Part shown: positions 53,858 to 62,677 of the stretch, piece after piece
How positions within the stretch are numbered: the first letter of the stretch is position 1
Layout of the letters: each line of letters begins with the position of its first letter
NCBI RefSeq assembly: GCF_020424085.1
Contig: NZ_CP080203.1
Location: forward strand, 186,001 to 250,000
From: Mycetocola spongiae
Lineage (GTDB): Bacteria > Actinomycetota > Actinomycetes > Actinomycetales > Microbacteriaceae
Direction of reading: 5' to 3'
Length of the DNA stretch: 64,000 bases
The notes under the pieces: generated by a model
What the model was told of the DNA's origin: nothing
Seen by the model: only the letters and a program-made list of their open reading frames with translations
Databases searched by the model: none
Translations under genes and position numbers: made by a program

Positions 53858-56032
53858 ATGACCGAGGAACAGAACCACCCCGTCCACCCGCCCACGGGAC
53901 CCGTCGCGCCCGCGGGTCATGGCGCCCACGGCGGTCATGAAGCGCATGAAGGCCACGTTGGTCATGATGGTCATGATGCGCATGACGCCCACGGCGGTCA
54001 TGACGCGCATGCGGGTCACGGCGGTCACGGCGACCACGTGGCCGCCTTCCGTCGCCTGTTCTGGATCATGCTCCTCATCGCGATCCCCGTGGTGGGCCTC
54101 TCCGGCATGTTTGCGCATATCCTCGGCTATCGGTTGCCGGATATCCCGGGCCTGGCCTGGGTCTCACCCGTACTGGGCACCCTCATGTATGTCTGGGGCG
54201 GTAGGCCCTTCCTGACCGGCGCGGTATCCGAGCTGCGCGCCCGCACCCCCGGCATGATGCTGCTGATCACCCTGGCCATCAGCGTCGCGTTCCTCTCCTC
54301 CTGGGGTGCCAGCCTGGGGCTGCTGGACCCGGGCCTCGATTTTTGGTGGGAACTCGCCCTCCTGATCGTGATCATGCTGCTGGGGCACTGGATCGAGATG
54401 CGCTCCCTCGCACAGACCTCCTCGGCCCTGGATAGCCTCGCCGCCCTGCTCCCGGACGAGGCCGAACGGGTCGTGCCCGCCGCGCCCGGCGAGGCCGAGC
54501 TGATCACCCGGGTCCCGCCCTCCGCGCTCGCCGTGGGGGATCTGGTCATCGTCCGCCCCGGCGGGCGCATCCCCGCCGATGCCCGGATCGAGGAGGGCTC
54601 CGCCGATCTGGACGAGTCCATGATCACGGGCGAATCCCGCACCGTGCGCCGCGGCCCGGGGGAGGGTGTGATCGCGGGCACCGTGGCCACCGACTCCGGC
54701 CTGCGCGTGCGAGTGAGCGCGGTGGGGGAGGACACCGCCCTGGCCGGCATCTCCCGCCTCGTCACCGAGGCCCAAAACTCCTCCTCGCGGGCCCAGCGCC
54801 TCGCCGACCGGGCCGCGGGCTGGCTGTTTTGGTTTGCCCTCGGCTCGGCCGCCGTGACCGCGATTATCTGGTCCGTGCTGGGCTATCCCGAGGACGCCGT
54901 GATCCGCACCATCACCGTGCTGGTGATCGCCTGCCCGCACGCGCTGGGCCTGGCCATCCCCCTCGTGGTCTCGATTGCGACCGAGCGGGCGGCCCGCGGC
55001 GGCATCCTGATCACGGATCGGCTCGCGCTGGAGCGCATGCGGACCGTGAGCAGCGTGCTCTTTGATAAGACCGGCACCCTCACCCGCGGCGAACCCCGCG
55101 TGGAGGAGATCGTGTCGGCACCCGGCTCTTCGCTCACCCCCGAGGAGGTGCTTCGCCTCGCGGCCTCCGCCGAGGCCGATTCCGAACACCCGCTCGCGCG
55201 CGCAATCCTCGCGGCCGCCGCGGAGCGCAACCTCCCGCGATTCCCCGCCCGGGACTTCACCTCCTCGCCCGCGCTGGGCGTGCGGGCCCTCGTGGACGGG
55301 CGGAGCATCGGCGTGGGCGGCCCGGGCCTGCTGAGCGAGCTCAACGCCCGGGAGCTGCCGGTGGCCGAACCCTGGCGCGGCGAGGGCGCGATCATCCTGC
55401 ATGTGCTCGCCGAGGGGGAGGTGATCGGGGCGCTGAAGCTCTCCGATGAGATCCGTCCCGAATCCCGCGAGGCCGTGGAGGCGCTGCGCCACCTCGGAAT
55501 CGAGGCGGTCATGATCACGGGTGACGCGGAGGCGGTGGCGCAGACCGTGGCGCGCGAGCTGGGCATCACCCGGGTTTTTGCCGGGGTACGCCCCGAGGAT
55601 AAGGCCGCGCGCGTGGCCGAGCTGCAGGCGGGCGGCCGGGGTGTGGCGATGGTGGGTGACGGGGTGAACGATGCGCCCGCGCTCGCCCGGGCCGATGTGG
55701 GCATCGCGATCGGGGCGGGAACGGATGTGGCGATCGCCTCGGCCGGGGTGATCCTGGCCAGCGATGATCCGCGCTCGGTGCTCTCGGTGATCCAGCTCTC
55801 CCGCGCGAGCTATCGCAAGATGAGCCAAAACCTGTGGTGGGCGGCGGGCTATAACCTGCTATCGGTGCCGCTCGCGGCGGGGGTCCTGGCGCCGATCGGG
55901 TTTATCCTGCCGATGTCGGTGGGGGCCGTGCTGATGTCGCTGTCCACGATTATCGTGGCCGCCAATGCCCAGCTGCTGCGCCGCCTGGACTTGCGGCCCG
56001 AGGCCGGGGTGCGCGCCGCCCTCGCCCGCTAG
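53858..56032 (+). CDS. CopB-like P1B-type copper/silver ATPase
   Basis: A 724-residue heavy-metal exporting ATPase. Instead of HMA domains the N-terminus (about 15-60) is histidine-rich (HGGHEAHEGHVGHDGH). The transport site is CPH (IACPHALGLAIPL), the mark of the P1B-3 group, usually Cu(II)/Ag. Other motifs are TGES, DKTGTLT, SEHPLARAIL and GDGVNDAPAL, with eight membrane helices. It removes copper from the cytoplasm. A CsoR-like operator overlaps its promoter; no csoR or metallochaperone gene is adjacent. ATG 53858 has only GGGG ahead. Confidence 0.95.
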   Translation: MTEEQNHPVHPPTGPVAPAGHGAHGGHEAHEGHVGHDGHDAHDAHGGHDAHAGHGGHGDHVAAFRRLFWIMLLIAIPVVGLSGMFAHILGYRLPDIPGLAWVSPVLGTLMYVWGGRPFLTGAVSELRARTPGMMLLITLAISVAFLSSWGASLGLLDPGLDFWWELALLIVIMLLGHWIEMRSLAQTSSALDSLAALLPDEAERVVPAAPGEAELITRVPPSALAVGDLVIVRPGGRIPADARIEEGSADLDESMITGESRTVRRGPGEGVIAGTVATDSGLRVRVSAVGEDTALAGISRLVTEAQNSSSRAQRLADRAAGWLFWFALGSAAVTAIIWSVLGYPEDAVIRTITVLVIACPHALGLAIPLVVSIATERAARGGILITDRLALERMRTVSSVLFDKTGTLTRGEPRVEEIVSAPGSSLTPEEVLRLAASAEADSEHPLARAILAAAAERNLPRFPARDFTSSPALGVRALVDGRSIGVGGPGLLSELNARELPVAEPWRGEGAIILHVLAEGEVIGALKLSDEIRPESREAVEALRHLGIEAVMITGDAEAVAQTVARELGITRVFAGVRPEDKAARVAELQAGGRGVAMVGDGVNDAPALARADVGIAIGAGTDVAIASAGVILASDDPRSVLSVIQLSRASYRKMSQNLWWAAGYNLLSVPLAAGVLAPIGFILPMSVGAVLMSLSTIIVAANAQLLRRLDLRPEAGVRAALAR

Positions 56033-56050
56033 GCGCCGCCCGCCGAGATA

Positions 56051-56089
56051 CGAGGGGCCGGTGCCGGAAAACCCGGCACCGGCCCCTCG
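56051..56089. terminator. Bidirectional terminator between the copper ATPase and alcohol dehydrogenase
   Basis: CGAGGGGCCGGTGCCGG (56051-56067) pairs perfectly with 56073-56089 around AAAAC, between two convergent stop codons. Confidence 0.75.
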
Positions 56090-56102
56090 GGACGCGGAGG
56101 AC

Positions 56103-57128
56103 CTAGCGCAGGTCCATCACGATGCGGCCGTCGATCTTGCCGGCGAGCATATCGTCAAAGATGCCGTTGATATCGTCGAGCTTCGCGGTGGCCACCGTGG
56201 GCTTAATCTTGCCCTCGCTATAGAAGTTGATGGCCTCGATCATGTCCTGACGGGTACCCACGATCGATCCGCGCACGGTCAGGCCGCGCAGCACAATATC
56301 AAAGATATTGGCGGGGAAGTCTCCCGGGGGAAGACCGTTAAAGACGATGGTCGCGCCGCGGCGGGCCACGCCGAGGGCCTGACCAAAGGCCTTGGGGTGA
56401 ACGGCGGTGACCAGCACGCCGTGCACGCCGCCGGTGGCCTCCTGGACCGCGGCGATCGGGTCCTCCGTGGCCGCGTTCACGGTCACAAGCGCGCCGTGCT
56501 TCTTGGCCAGTTCCAGCTTGGCGTCATCCACGTCGATGGCCACCACGTTAAAGCCCATTGCCACGGCATACTGCACGGCGATGTGGCCGAGGCCACCGAT
56601 GCCGGAGATGGCGACCCACTGGCCCGCGCGGGCCTCGGTCATCTTCAGGCCCTTATAGACGGTCACGCCGGCACACAGGATCGGGGCGATCTCCACCAGG
56701 TCGGCACCCTCGGGGATGCGGGCGGCAAATTTGGCGTCCACGATCATATACTCACCGAAGCTGCCGTCCACGGAGTAGCCTCCGTTTTCCTGGGACTCAC
56801 ACAGGGTCTCCCAGCCGGTGCGGCAGTACTGACAGACACCACAGGCGGACCACAGCCAGGCGTTTCCGACCTTATCGCCCAGGGCAATATCGGTGACACC
56901 CTCGCCGAGCTCCACCACGGTACCCACGCCCTCGTGGCCGGGGATCACGGGCAGCTTGGGCTTCACGGGCCAGTCGCCGTGGGCGGCGTGCAGATCGGTA
57001 TGGCAGACTCCGGTGGTCTCCACCTTCACCAGGACCTGGCCGGGGCCGGGGCTGGGAACCGCCACCTCATCAACGGTGAGGGGTTCGGCGAAGGCATGGA
57101 CAACGGCGGCGCGCATTTTTTTAGACAC
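56103..57128 (-). CDS. adhP: Zinc-containing alcohol dehydrogenase (AdhP type)
   Basis: A 341-residue medium-chain alcohol dehydrogenase oxidising ethanol and related primary alcohols with NAD. Catalytic zinc ligands lie in TTGVCHTDLHAAHGDWP and GHEGVG; structural zinc cysteines are in ACGVCQYCRTGWETLC; the Rossmann loop is GIGGLGHIAVQYA and DVDD follows. The GTG at 57128 is chosen because AAGGAG lies nine bases ahead; a longer frame reaching 57188 has no signal. It is divergent from the GAF regulator and, with the aldehyde dehydrogenase, makes an alcohol-to-acid path. Confidence 0.93.
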   Translation of the reverse strand: MSKKMRAAVVHAFAEPLTVDEVAVPSPGPGQVLVKVETTGVCHTDLHAAHGDWPVKPKLPVIPGHEGVGTVVELGEGVTDIALGDKVGNAWLWSACGVCQYCRTGWETLCESQENGGYSVDGSFGEYMIVDAKFAARIPEGADLVEIAPILCAGVTVYKGLKMTEARAGQWVAISGIGGLGHIAVQYAVAMGFNVVAIDVDDAKLELAKKHGALVTVNAATEDPIAAVQEATGGVHGVLVTAVHPKAFGQALGVARRGATIVFNGLPPGDFPANIFDIVLRGLTVRGSIVGTRQDMIEAINFYSEGKIKPTVATAKLDDINGIFDDMLAGKIDGRIVMDLR

Positions 57129-57224
57129 GGAATCGGTCTCCTTAGATGTACGATTCGGGGCGTCGCCCGCGCGCGGGAAGTCGCACACGGGTGCCCCGGT
57201 GTGATTATCACGCTAGTCGCCGAG

Positions 57225-57242
57225 GGGTTGCAAGAGGTTGCA
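57225..57242 (+). promoter_or_regulatory. GGGTTGCA direct repeat in the adhP/regulator intergenic region
   Basis: GGGTTGCA-AG-AGGTTGCA, two near-identical 8-base units 10 bases apart, 97 bases upstream of adhP. The same repeat stands before the aldehyde dehydrogenase gene (58751-58768). Confidence 0.6.
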
Positions 57243-57266
57243 TCATGACACGGTTTTGCCCCGCCC

Positions 57267-57291
57267 GACCCTGTGGTCGGACCACAGGGTC
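57267..57291. promoter_or_regulatory. Perfect 25-bp palindrome, likely operator
   Basis: GACCCTGTGGTC-G-GACCACAGGGTC, 12-base perfect arms, between adhP and the regulator gene. Could serve autoregulation or a second regulator. Confidence 0.6.
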
Positions 57292-57379
57292 CGGGATCGG
57301 ACGAACCCTGGCGGAGCGAGCGCCCCGCAATCTACACTGGGGGGACCGGATCTACCGTCAACGAGGAGTGGATGCCATC

Positions 57380-58741
57380 ATGACCAATCCCTGGTTGGCC
57401 CTCCCCGCCCGCAACCTGATTCCCGGCACCCGCTCGCTCGTGAGCGCGTCCTGGGATCGCGCCCGGGCACGCAACCTCGACCCCGAACGCGATCTGCCTC
57501 CGCTGATCCTCGACGCCCAGGCGCTGCGCGAATACCGGGCCGCGCATCCGCTGGCCGCGGCCCTACCCGTGATCCGCAAGCTCCTGCTGCGCGATGCCGA
57601 GGGCGATTCCGGGGTGCTGATCGCCGTGGGCGATGAGGCCGGGCGGCTGCTCTGGGTGGACGGCGATCGGCGGCTAAAATCCGGAGCCGAACGCATGCTT
57701 TTTGTGGAGGGAGCCGACTGGTCCGAGAACGGCATCGGCACCAGCGCCCCCGGGACGGCCCTCGCGCTGGATCACGCCGTGCAGATTCACCGGGCCGAGC
57801 ACTTCGCGCAGGCGGTGCACGCCTGGAGTTGCACGGCCGTTCCCGTGCACGATCCCGAGACCCGGCGCATCATCGGCGTGATCGATATCACCGGCGGCGA
57901 TGAGGTCGTGGACCCACATACCCTCCCGCTCGTGGAGGCCACGGCCCTCGCAGTGGAGAGCGAAATCATGGTGCAGCGCCTGCGCGAAAGCCTGGCCGGG
58001 CGCCCCGCGAGCCCGCGGCGGCCGCTGGTGGAGTTTATGCGCGGCCCGCGCCGTCCCTCCCGCGCCGCGGCCCCCACGCTGAACCTGCTGGGCCGCGATA
58101 CCGGCGAGCTTGACCTCGGCCCCGAGGCCCCCGAGCTGCCGGTGGGTGCCGCGCGCGGCACCGATCCGCGCGAGGGCTTTGGCCCGGCCGCGGCCCAGGG
58201 TGCCCCCGAGGCCCTGAGCCTGAGCGCCCGGCATACCGAAATTCTGGCGCTGCTGGCCTGGCATCCCGCGGGCCTCTCCGCCGAGGATCTCGCGTGGCGC
58301 GTATATGGCGAACCCACCGTGGTCACCCTGCGCGCCGAGATCGTGAGGCTGCGCAAGATCCTCGCCCGGCGCGCGCCCGCCCTGGTGATCGAATCCCGCC
58401 CCTATCGTCTCCCCTCCCCGCCCGAGGTGGATGGCTGCCGGGTGCTCTCCCTCCTCGACCGCGGCGCACACAGGGTGGCGCTCGCGAGCTATCCGGGGCC
58501 GCTGCTGCCGCGCTCGGAGGCCCCCGGGATCGTGGACATGCGCACCCGTCTGGCCTCCCGCATGCGCGAGGCCCTGCTCACCGATGCCTCCGTGGACGTG
58601 CTCCTGCAATACGCACAAACCCCCGACGCCTATTACGACGTGGAGGTGTGGACCGCATGCCTGCACCTGCTGCCCGCGCGCTCGCCGCGCCGGGCCCGGG
58701 TGGTAGAGCACCTGGAGGAGCTGGAGACCCAGCTGGCCTAG
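57380..58741 (+). CDS. GAF-domain transcriptional regulator of the alcohol/aldehyde module
   Basis: A 453-residue regulator of the AcoR-like type found in actinobacteria, without the AAA+ domain of sigma-54 activators. An N-terminal part ([26 protein letters not shown]) is followed by a GAF domain (about 80-210, [27 protein letters not shown] and [10 protein letters not shown]), a linker and a C-terminal winged-helix-like domain (about 280-345, [15 protein letters not shown] and [14 protein letters not shown]). ATG 57380 is used; a GTG four codons earlier is possible. It sits between adhP and ald, whose upstream regions share a repeat; activation of both is the natural inference. Confidence 0.82.
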   Translation: MTNPWLALPARNLIPGTRSLVSASWDRARARNLDPERDLPPLILDAQALREYRAAHPLAAALPVIRKLLLRDAEGDSGVLIAVGDEAGRLLWVDGDRRLKSGAERMLFVEGADWSENGIGTSAPGTALALDHAVQIHRAEHFAQAVHAWSCTAVPVHDPETRRIIGVIDITGGDEVVDPHTLPLVEATALAVESEIMVQRLRESLAGRPASPRRPLVEFMRGPRRPSRAAAPTLNLLGRDTGELDLGPEAPELPVGAARGTDPREGFGPAAAQGAPEALSLSARHTEILALLAWHPAGLSAEDLAWRVYGEPTVVTLRAEIVRLRKILARRAPALVIESRPYRLPSPPEVDGCRVLSLLDRGAHRVALASYPGPLLPRSEAPGIVDMRTRLASRMREALLTDASVDVLLQYAQTPDAYYDVEVWTACLHLLPARSPRRARVVEHLEELETQLA

Positions 58742-58750
58742 CGGCCGCGA

Positions 58751-58768
58751 TGCAACCCTGTGCAACCC
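58751..58768 (-). promoter_or_regulatory. GGGTTGCA direct repeat upstream of the aldehyde dehydrogenase gene
   Basis: On the minus strand GGGTTGCA-CA-GGGTTGCA, the same 8-base unit twice with 10-base period as at 57225-57242, here 74 bases ahead of the aldehyde dehydrogenase start. Confidence 0.6.
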
Positions 58769-58841
58769 TCGGGAACATAGTGTCGAGCCAGGTCCCCGTA
58801 TCCGAAGCGGGCCCCACGACAACGATGTCCTAAGGAGCACC

Positions 58842-60365
58842 ATGACCCTCTACGCCAACCCCGGAACCGCCGGCTCCATCGTGAGCTATCGCTCGCGCTA
58901 TGACCACTACATCGGGGGCGAGTTCACGCCGCCCAGCGGTGGGCAATACTTCGAAAACCGCACCCCCGTGACCGGGCAGGTTTTTACCGAGGTGGCCCGC
59001 GGCACCGCCGCCGATATCGACGCCGCGGTGGATGCCGCCTGGCGGGCATTTGAGACCTGGGGCAAAACCTCCGTGACCGAGCGCGCGATTATCTTAAATC
59101 AGATCGCCGACCGGATGGCCGAGAACCTCGAAAAAATCGCCGTGGCCGAGTCCTGGGAAAACGGCAAGCCCGTGCGCGAGACCCTCGCCGCCGATATTCC
59201 GCTCGCGATCGACCACTTCCGCTATTTTGCCGGGGCCATCCGCGCCCAGGAGGGCACGCTGGGCGAGATCGACGGCGATACCGTGGCCTATCACTTTCTC
59301 GAGCCGCTGGGCGTGGTGGGGCAGATCATCCCCTGGAATTTCCCGCTGCTGATGGCCGTCTGGAAGCTCGCACCGGCGCTCGCCGCGGGCAATACCATCG
59401 TGCTGAAGCCCGCCGAGCAGACCCCCGCCTCGATCCTGCTGCTGATGGACATCATCGGCGACCTGCTGCCGCCGGGAGTGCTGAATATCGTCAACGGCTT
59501 TGGCATCGAGGCCGGGGCCCCGCTGGCCTCGCATCCGCGCATCCGCAAGATCGCCTTCACCGGGGAGACCACCACGGGCCGGCTCATCATGCAGTATGCC
59601 AGCGAGAACCTGATCCCGGTCACCCTGGAGCTGGGCGGCAAGAGCCCCAACGTATTTTTTGAGGACGTGGCCCGCGAAAAGGACGCCTATTACGATAAGG
59701 CGCTGGAGGGGTTCAGCTTCTTTGCGCTGAACCAGGGCGAGGTATGCACGTGCCCCTCGCGCGCGCTCGTGGCGGCCTCGATTTATGACGGGTTTGTGGC
59801 CGATGGCCTGGAGCGGGTGCGGGCCATTAAGCAGGGCAATCCACTGGACACCGAGACGATGATCGGCGCACAGGCCTCCAATGATCAGCTGGAGAAGATC
59901 CTCAGCTATCTGGATATCGGCAAGCGGGAGGGCGCGAAGCTGCTGATCGGCGGCGAGCGCGCGGACCTGGGTGGCGAGCTCTCCGGGGGATATTATGTGC
60001 AGCCCACCGTATTCGAGGGCAGGAACGATATGCGCATCTTCCAGGAGGAGATCTTCGGCCCGGTGCTGGCGCTCACCAGCTTCCGCGATTATGACGAGGC
60101 CATCTCGATCGCCAATGACACGCTCTACGGCCTCGGTGCGGGGGTATGGAGCCGCGAGGCAAATACCCTATACCGCGCGGGCCGGGCCATCCAGGCCGGC
60201 CGGGTCTGGTCCAATACCTATCACCAGTATCCGGCCCATGCCGCCTTCGGTGGCTATAAGCAGTCGGGTATCGGCCGCGAAAACCATAAGATGATGCTTG
60301 ATCACTATCAGCAGACCAAAAACCTCCTGGTCAGCTATGCCGAGGGACCGATGGGCTTCTTCTAA
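58842..60365 (+). CDS. NAD-dependent aldehyde dehydrogenase (acetaldehyde type, ExaC/AldB-like)
   Basis: A 507-residue aldehyde dehydrogenase oxidising acetaldehyde and similar aldehydes. The general-base glutamate lies in [15 protein letters not shown] and the catalytic cysteine in [13 protein letters not shown] (two cysteines, as in the ExaC/AldB group); the NAD-binding segment is [33 protein letters not shown] precedes the ATG. It shares a TAATG overlap with the DUF779 gene and follows the GAF regulator; works with adhP in ethanol oxidation. Confidence 0.95.
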   Translation: MTLYANPGTAGSIVSYRSRYDHYIGGEFTPPSGGQYFENRTPVTGQVFTEVARGTAADIDAAVDAAWRAFETWGKTSVTERAIILNQIADRMAENLEKIAVAESWENGKPVRETLAADIPLAIDHFRYFAGAIRAQEGTLGEIDGDTVAYHFLEPLGVVGQIIPWNFPLLMAVWKLAPALAAGNTIVLKPAEQTPASILLLMDIIGDLLPPGVLNIVNGFGIEAGAPLASHPRIRKIAFTGETTTGRLIMQYASENLIPVTLELGGKSPNVFFEDVAREKDAYYDKALEGFSFFALNQGEVCTCPSRALVAASIYDGFVADGLERVRAIKQGNPLDTETMIGAQASNDQLEKILSYLDIGKREGAKLLIGGERADLGGELSGGYYVQPTVFEGRNDMRIFQEEIFGPVLALTSFRDYDEAISIANDTLYGLGAGVWSREANTLYRAGRAIQAGRVWSNTYHQYPAHAAFGGYKQSGIGRENHKMMLDHYQQTKNLLVSYAEGPMGFF

Positions 60366-60766
60366 TGCCGCATACCGGGGTGCCGCGGCGGGTGGAGATC
60401 ACCGCCGCGGCCGCCGGGCTGCTGCGGGAGCTGGCCGCCGCCCACGGGCCGCTGATCTTTCATCAGTCCGGGGGCTGCTGCGATGGCAGCTCGCCGATGT
60501 GCTATCCGGTGGGGATGTTTCGCATCGGGGCCGCGGATATTCTGCTGGGCGAGCTTGAGGTGGCGGATATCGATCCGGTGCCGGTCTATATGTCGCGCTC
60601 GCAGTTTGAATATTGGCGGCATACCCATCTCACGATCGATGTGGTGGAGGGACGCGGCTCCGGGTTTTCGATCGAGGCCCCGCACGGCAAACGCTTCCTA
60701 ATTCGCTCGCGGCTTTTTAGCGATGAGGAGAGCGCGGCGCTTCGGGCCGCGGAATCTGCATCGTAA
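60365..60766 (+). CDS. DUF779 family protein, partner of acetaldehyde dehydrogenase
   Basis: A 133-residue soluble protein of the DUF779 family, regularly found behind acetaldehyde dehydrogenase genes. The typical core FHQSGGCCDGSSPMCYPVGMFRIG near residues 33-56 has three cysteines that could bind metal. The ATG overlaps the ald stop (TAATG), so expression is coupled. Biochemical role not established. Its 3' end overlaps the convergent monooxygenase gene by 50 bases. Confidence 0.9.
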   Translation: MPHTGVPRRVEITAAAAGLLRELAAAHGPLIFHQSGGCCDGSSPMCYPVGMFRIGAADILLGELEVADIDPVPVYMSRSQFEYWRHTHLTIDVVEGRGSGFSIEAPHGKRFLIRSRLFSDEESAALRAAESAS

Positions 60767-61961
60767 AGACGCGGGCGGCGAGGCGGGAGAGCGCGGGGGT
60801 GGCCAGGACGATCCGGGCCATCCCCGCGCGCACGCGCAGCCCCGGCCCCGAGGCGGGGGCACCCCAGGAGGCATTGGCCTCGGCGATGGCCGCGGCCAGG
60901 CGGGCGCGGCGCACGCGGATCCGGGCGGCCGCGCGCAGGGGCTCGGAGGAATCCCCGCGCGCGGCCGCGAGAATGCCCGGCAGCAGCGCGTGGGCGTCCA
61001 ACAGGCCCAGGTTCATGCCCTGCCCGCCGATCGGGGAGATCTCGTGGGCGGCATCGCCGAGCAGCGCGATCCCCGGGCCGGTCATCGCGGAGACCACGCC
61101 GCGCCGCGTCCCAAAAAACGTGGCATCGCTGATCTCCGGGAGTGCGGGGGCCTCGCCGCCGCGACGGCCCACCAGCGCGCATAGCGTGGCCGCGGGATCG
61201 CCGCGAGGGTCCGTGCGGCCCAGGTGTGCCACCCAGCGCCGCCGGTTCCCGGGTAGCGGGAAGGATTCCAGGACCCCCTCGGGATGAAAGATCAGCGTGG
61301 CCACGGGACCCAGATCGCCCCGGTCGGGCGCATCGCCCATCACATAGCGATGCCGCGAGACGCGCGTGCCGATGCGCGCATGGGCCTGCGCCCGGGCAGC
61401 GCCGCGGGCCCCGTCCGCGCCCAGGATAAACCGGGCCTCCCACGTGCGCGGGGCCGCGGCGGTCTCGGGCGGCACGGATTCAATCACGCGCATCCGCTCG
61501 CCCGTGCGGGTGATCCGGCCCGCCCGGAATCCGCGCAGGATCGTGACGCCGGCGCGTTCGGCAAGGGCCCGCTCCAGCAGGGAGACCACGCGATACTGGG
61601 GGAGGGTCACGACGTGCCGATAGCGGCTGCCGGGCACATCCAGCGCGAGCCGCGCATCCAGGAGCGGTGCGCCGAGGTCCGCGCCATAAAAGATCGCCCG
61701 GCCCGCGAATACCCGCACGCCCTCGCGCGCGATGCGCGCACCGAGGGGTTCGCCCGCGAGGGTGAGTGCGTCCAGGGCCGCCAGCGCGGGCGGGTGCAAC
61801 CCGATGGCCTGCGAACCGGGCGGGCGGGTCAGTCGCGCCTCCAGCACCGTGACCCGGGCGCCGGACTCCGCGAGCAGCGCGGCCGCAAAGAGCCCCACCG
61901 GCCCCGCCCCCAGAACCAGCACATCCGCGCTCGCCTCCGGGGTGGGCATATCCGCGCTCAT
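60717..61961 (-). CDS. FAD-dependent monooxygenase/oxidoreductase of the type III PKS cluster
   Basis: A 414-residue flavoprotein of the UbiH/PHBH (FAD_binding_3) type. The Rossmann GAGPVGLFAAALLAESGARV near residues 18-37, the RHRYVMGDAPD stretch and the GDAAHEISPIGGQGMNLG flavin motif near 295 are present. It would hydroxylate or oxidise the aromatic product of the synthase. Its ATG overlaps the methyltransferase stop (ATGA). Three-gene operon with methyltransferase and synthase. Confidence 0.9.
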   Translation of the reverse strand: MSADMPTPEASADVLVLGAGPVGLFAAALLAESGARVTVLEARLTRPPGSQAIGLHPPALAALDALTLAGEPLGARIAREGVRVFAGRAIFYGADLGAPLLDARLALDVPGSRYRHVVTLPQYRVVSLLERALAERAGVTILRGFRAGRITRTGERMRVIESVPPETAAAPRTWEARFILGADGARGAARAQAHARIGTRVSRHRYVMGDAPDRGDLGPVATLIFHPEGVLESFPLPGNRRRWVAHLGRTDPRGDPAATLCALVGRRGGEAPALPEISDATFFGTRRGVVSAMTGPGIALLGDAAHEISPIGGQGMNLGLLDAHALLPGILAAARGDSSEPLRAAARIRVRRARLAAAIAEANASWGAPASGPGLRVRAGMARIVLATPALSRLAARVFTMQIPRPEAPRSPHR

Positions 61962-62677
61962 CCCCGCCCCCGCCGCGGCTCCCAGAGCGCAAGCACACGC
62001 GCGGGGGCCTGCGTACCCACCCGCCAGCCGGGGGGAAGCTCCCGGGCCAGCTCGCCCGGGGTCAGGCTGCGCCGGATCGAGGTGAGCCCATCCCGCCGAA
62101 TAAACGTGGACCGTGCAATCCCGGGCAGCGCAAGCGGGGAGGTGGCGAGAAAAAAGCCCAGATACGCGGCGGAGGAACGGGCAATATCCGAGTGCACCAC
62201 CCGGATCCGGGCCAGCGCCTCACTGTCTTGCCAGAGGGCCTCGCGCTCGCGCCCGGTCAGGTGGTGCAATACGTGATTGGACACCACAAAATCCGCGCGC
62301 TCCCCGGCGGCCACCAGATCCGAGCTATGCGCCGTGCGCCAGGAGATCGCGGGGCTGGTGCGGGGCTGCCGCCGGGCGTATTCCTGTGCGCGCGGATCGG
62401 GGTCCAGGGCGCTGACCCGCAGGCTCACGCCGTCCCGGGCCGCCCAGCGCACCAGCGCGCGGGCCAGATCCCCGCCGCCCGAACCGATATCGATCAGGCT
62501 ATGGGTGGGCCCGGTGAACCCCGTTCGAATATATGTTCGATAGGTGTGTTTCCAGCCCGCAAACGCGCCATTAACCAGCGGGAACTGCGCATAGGTGCGC
62601 TCCAGCACGGCCCGGTCACACCCGGGATCGTCCATGAGCTCGCGCACCCGGGTATTACGCGCGGAGAGCGTCGGCAC
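61958..62677 (-). CDS. SAM-dependent methyltransferase of the type III PKS cluster
   Basis: A 239-residue class I methyltransferase with motif I SLIDIGSGGGDLARAL near residues 60-75, ALDPDPRAQEYARR and a DFVVSNHVLHHLTGRE segment. The GTG start lies 23 bases inside the end of the synthase gene. Such enzymes methylate the phenolic or resorcinol products of type III synthases. The leading RNTRVRELMDDPGCD resembles the N-terminus of similar bacterial resorcinol-cluster methyltransferases. Acceptor unknown. Confidence 0.9.
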   Translation of the reverse strand: MPTLSARNTRVRELMDDPGCDRAVLERTYAQFPLVNGAFAGWKHTYRTYIRTGFTGPTHSLIDIGSGGGDLARALVRWAARDGVSLRVSALDPDPRAQEYARRQPRTSPAISWRTAHSSDLVAAGERADFVVSNHVLHHLTGREREALWQDSEALARIRVVHSDIARSSAAYLGFFLATSPLALPGIARSTFIRRDGLTSIRRSLTPGELARELPPGWRVGTQAPARVLALWEPRRGRG

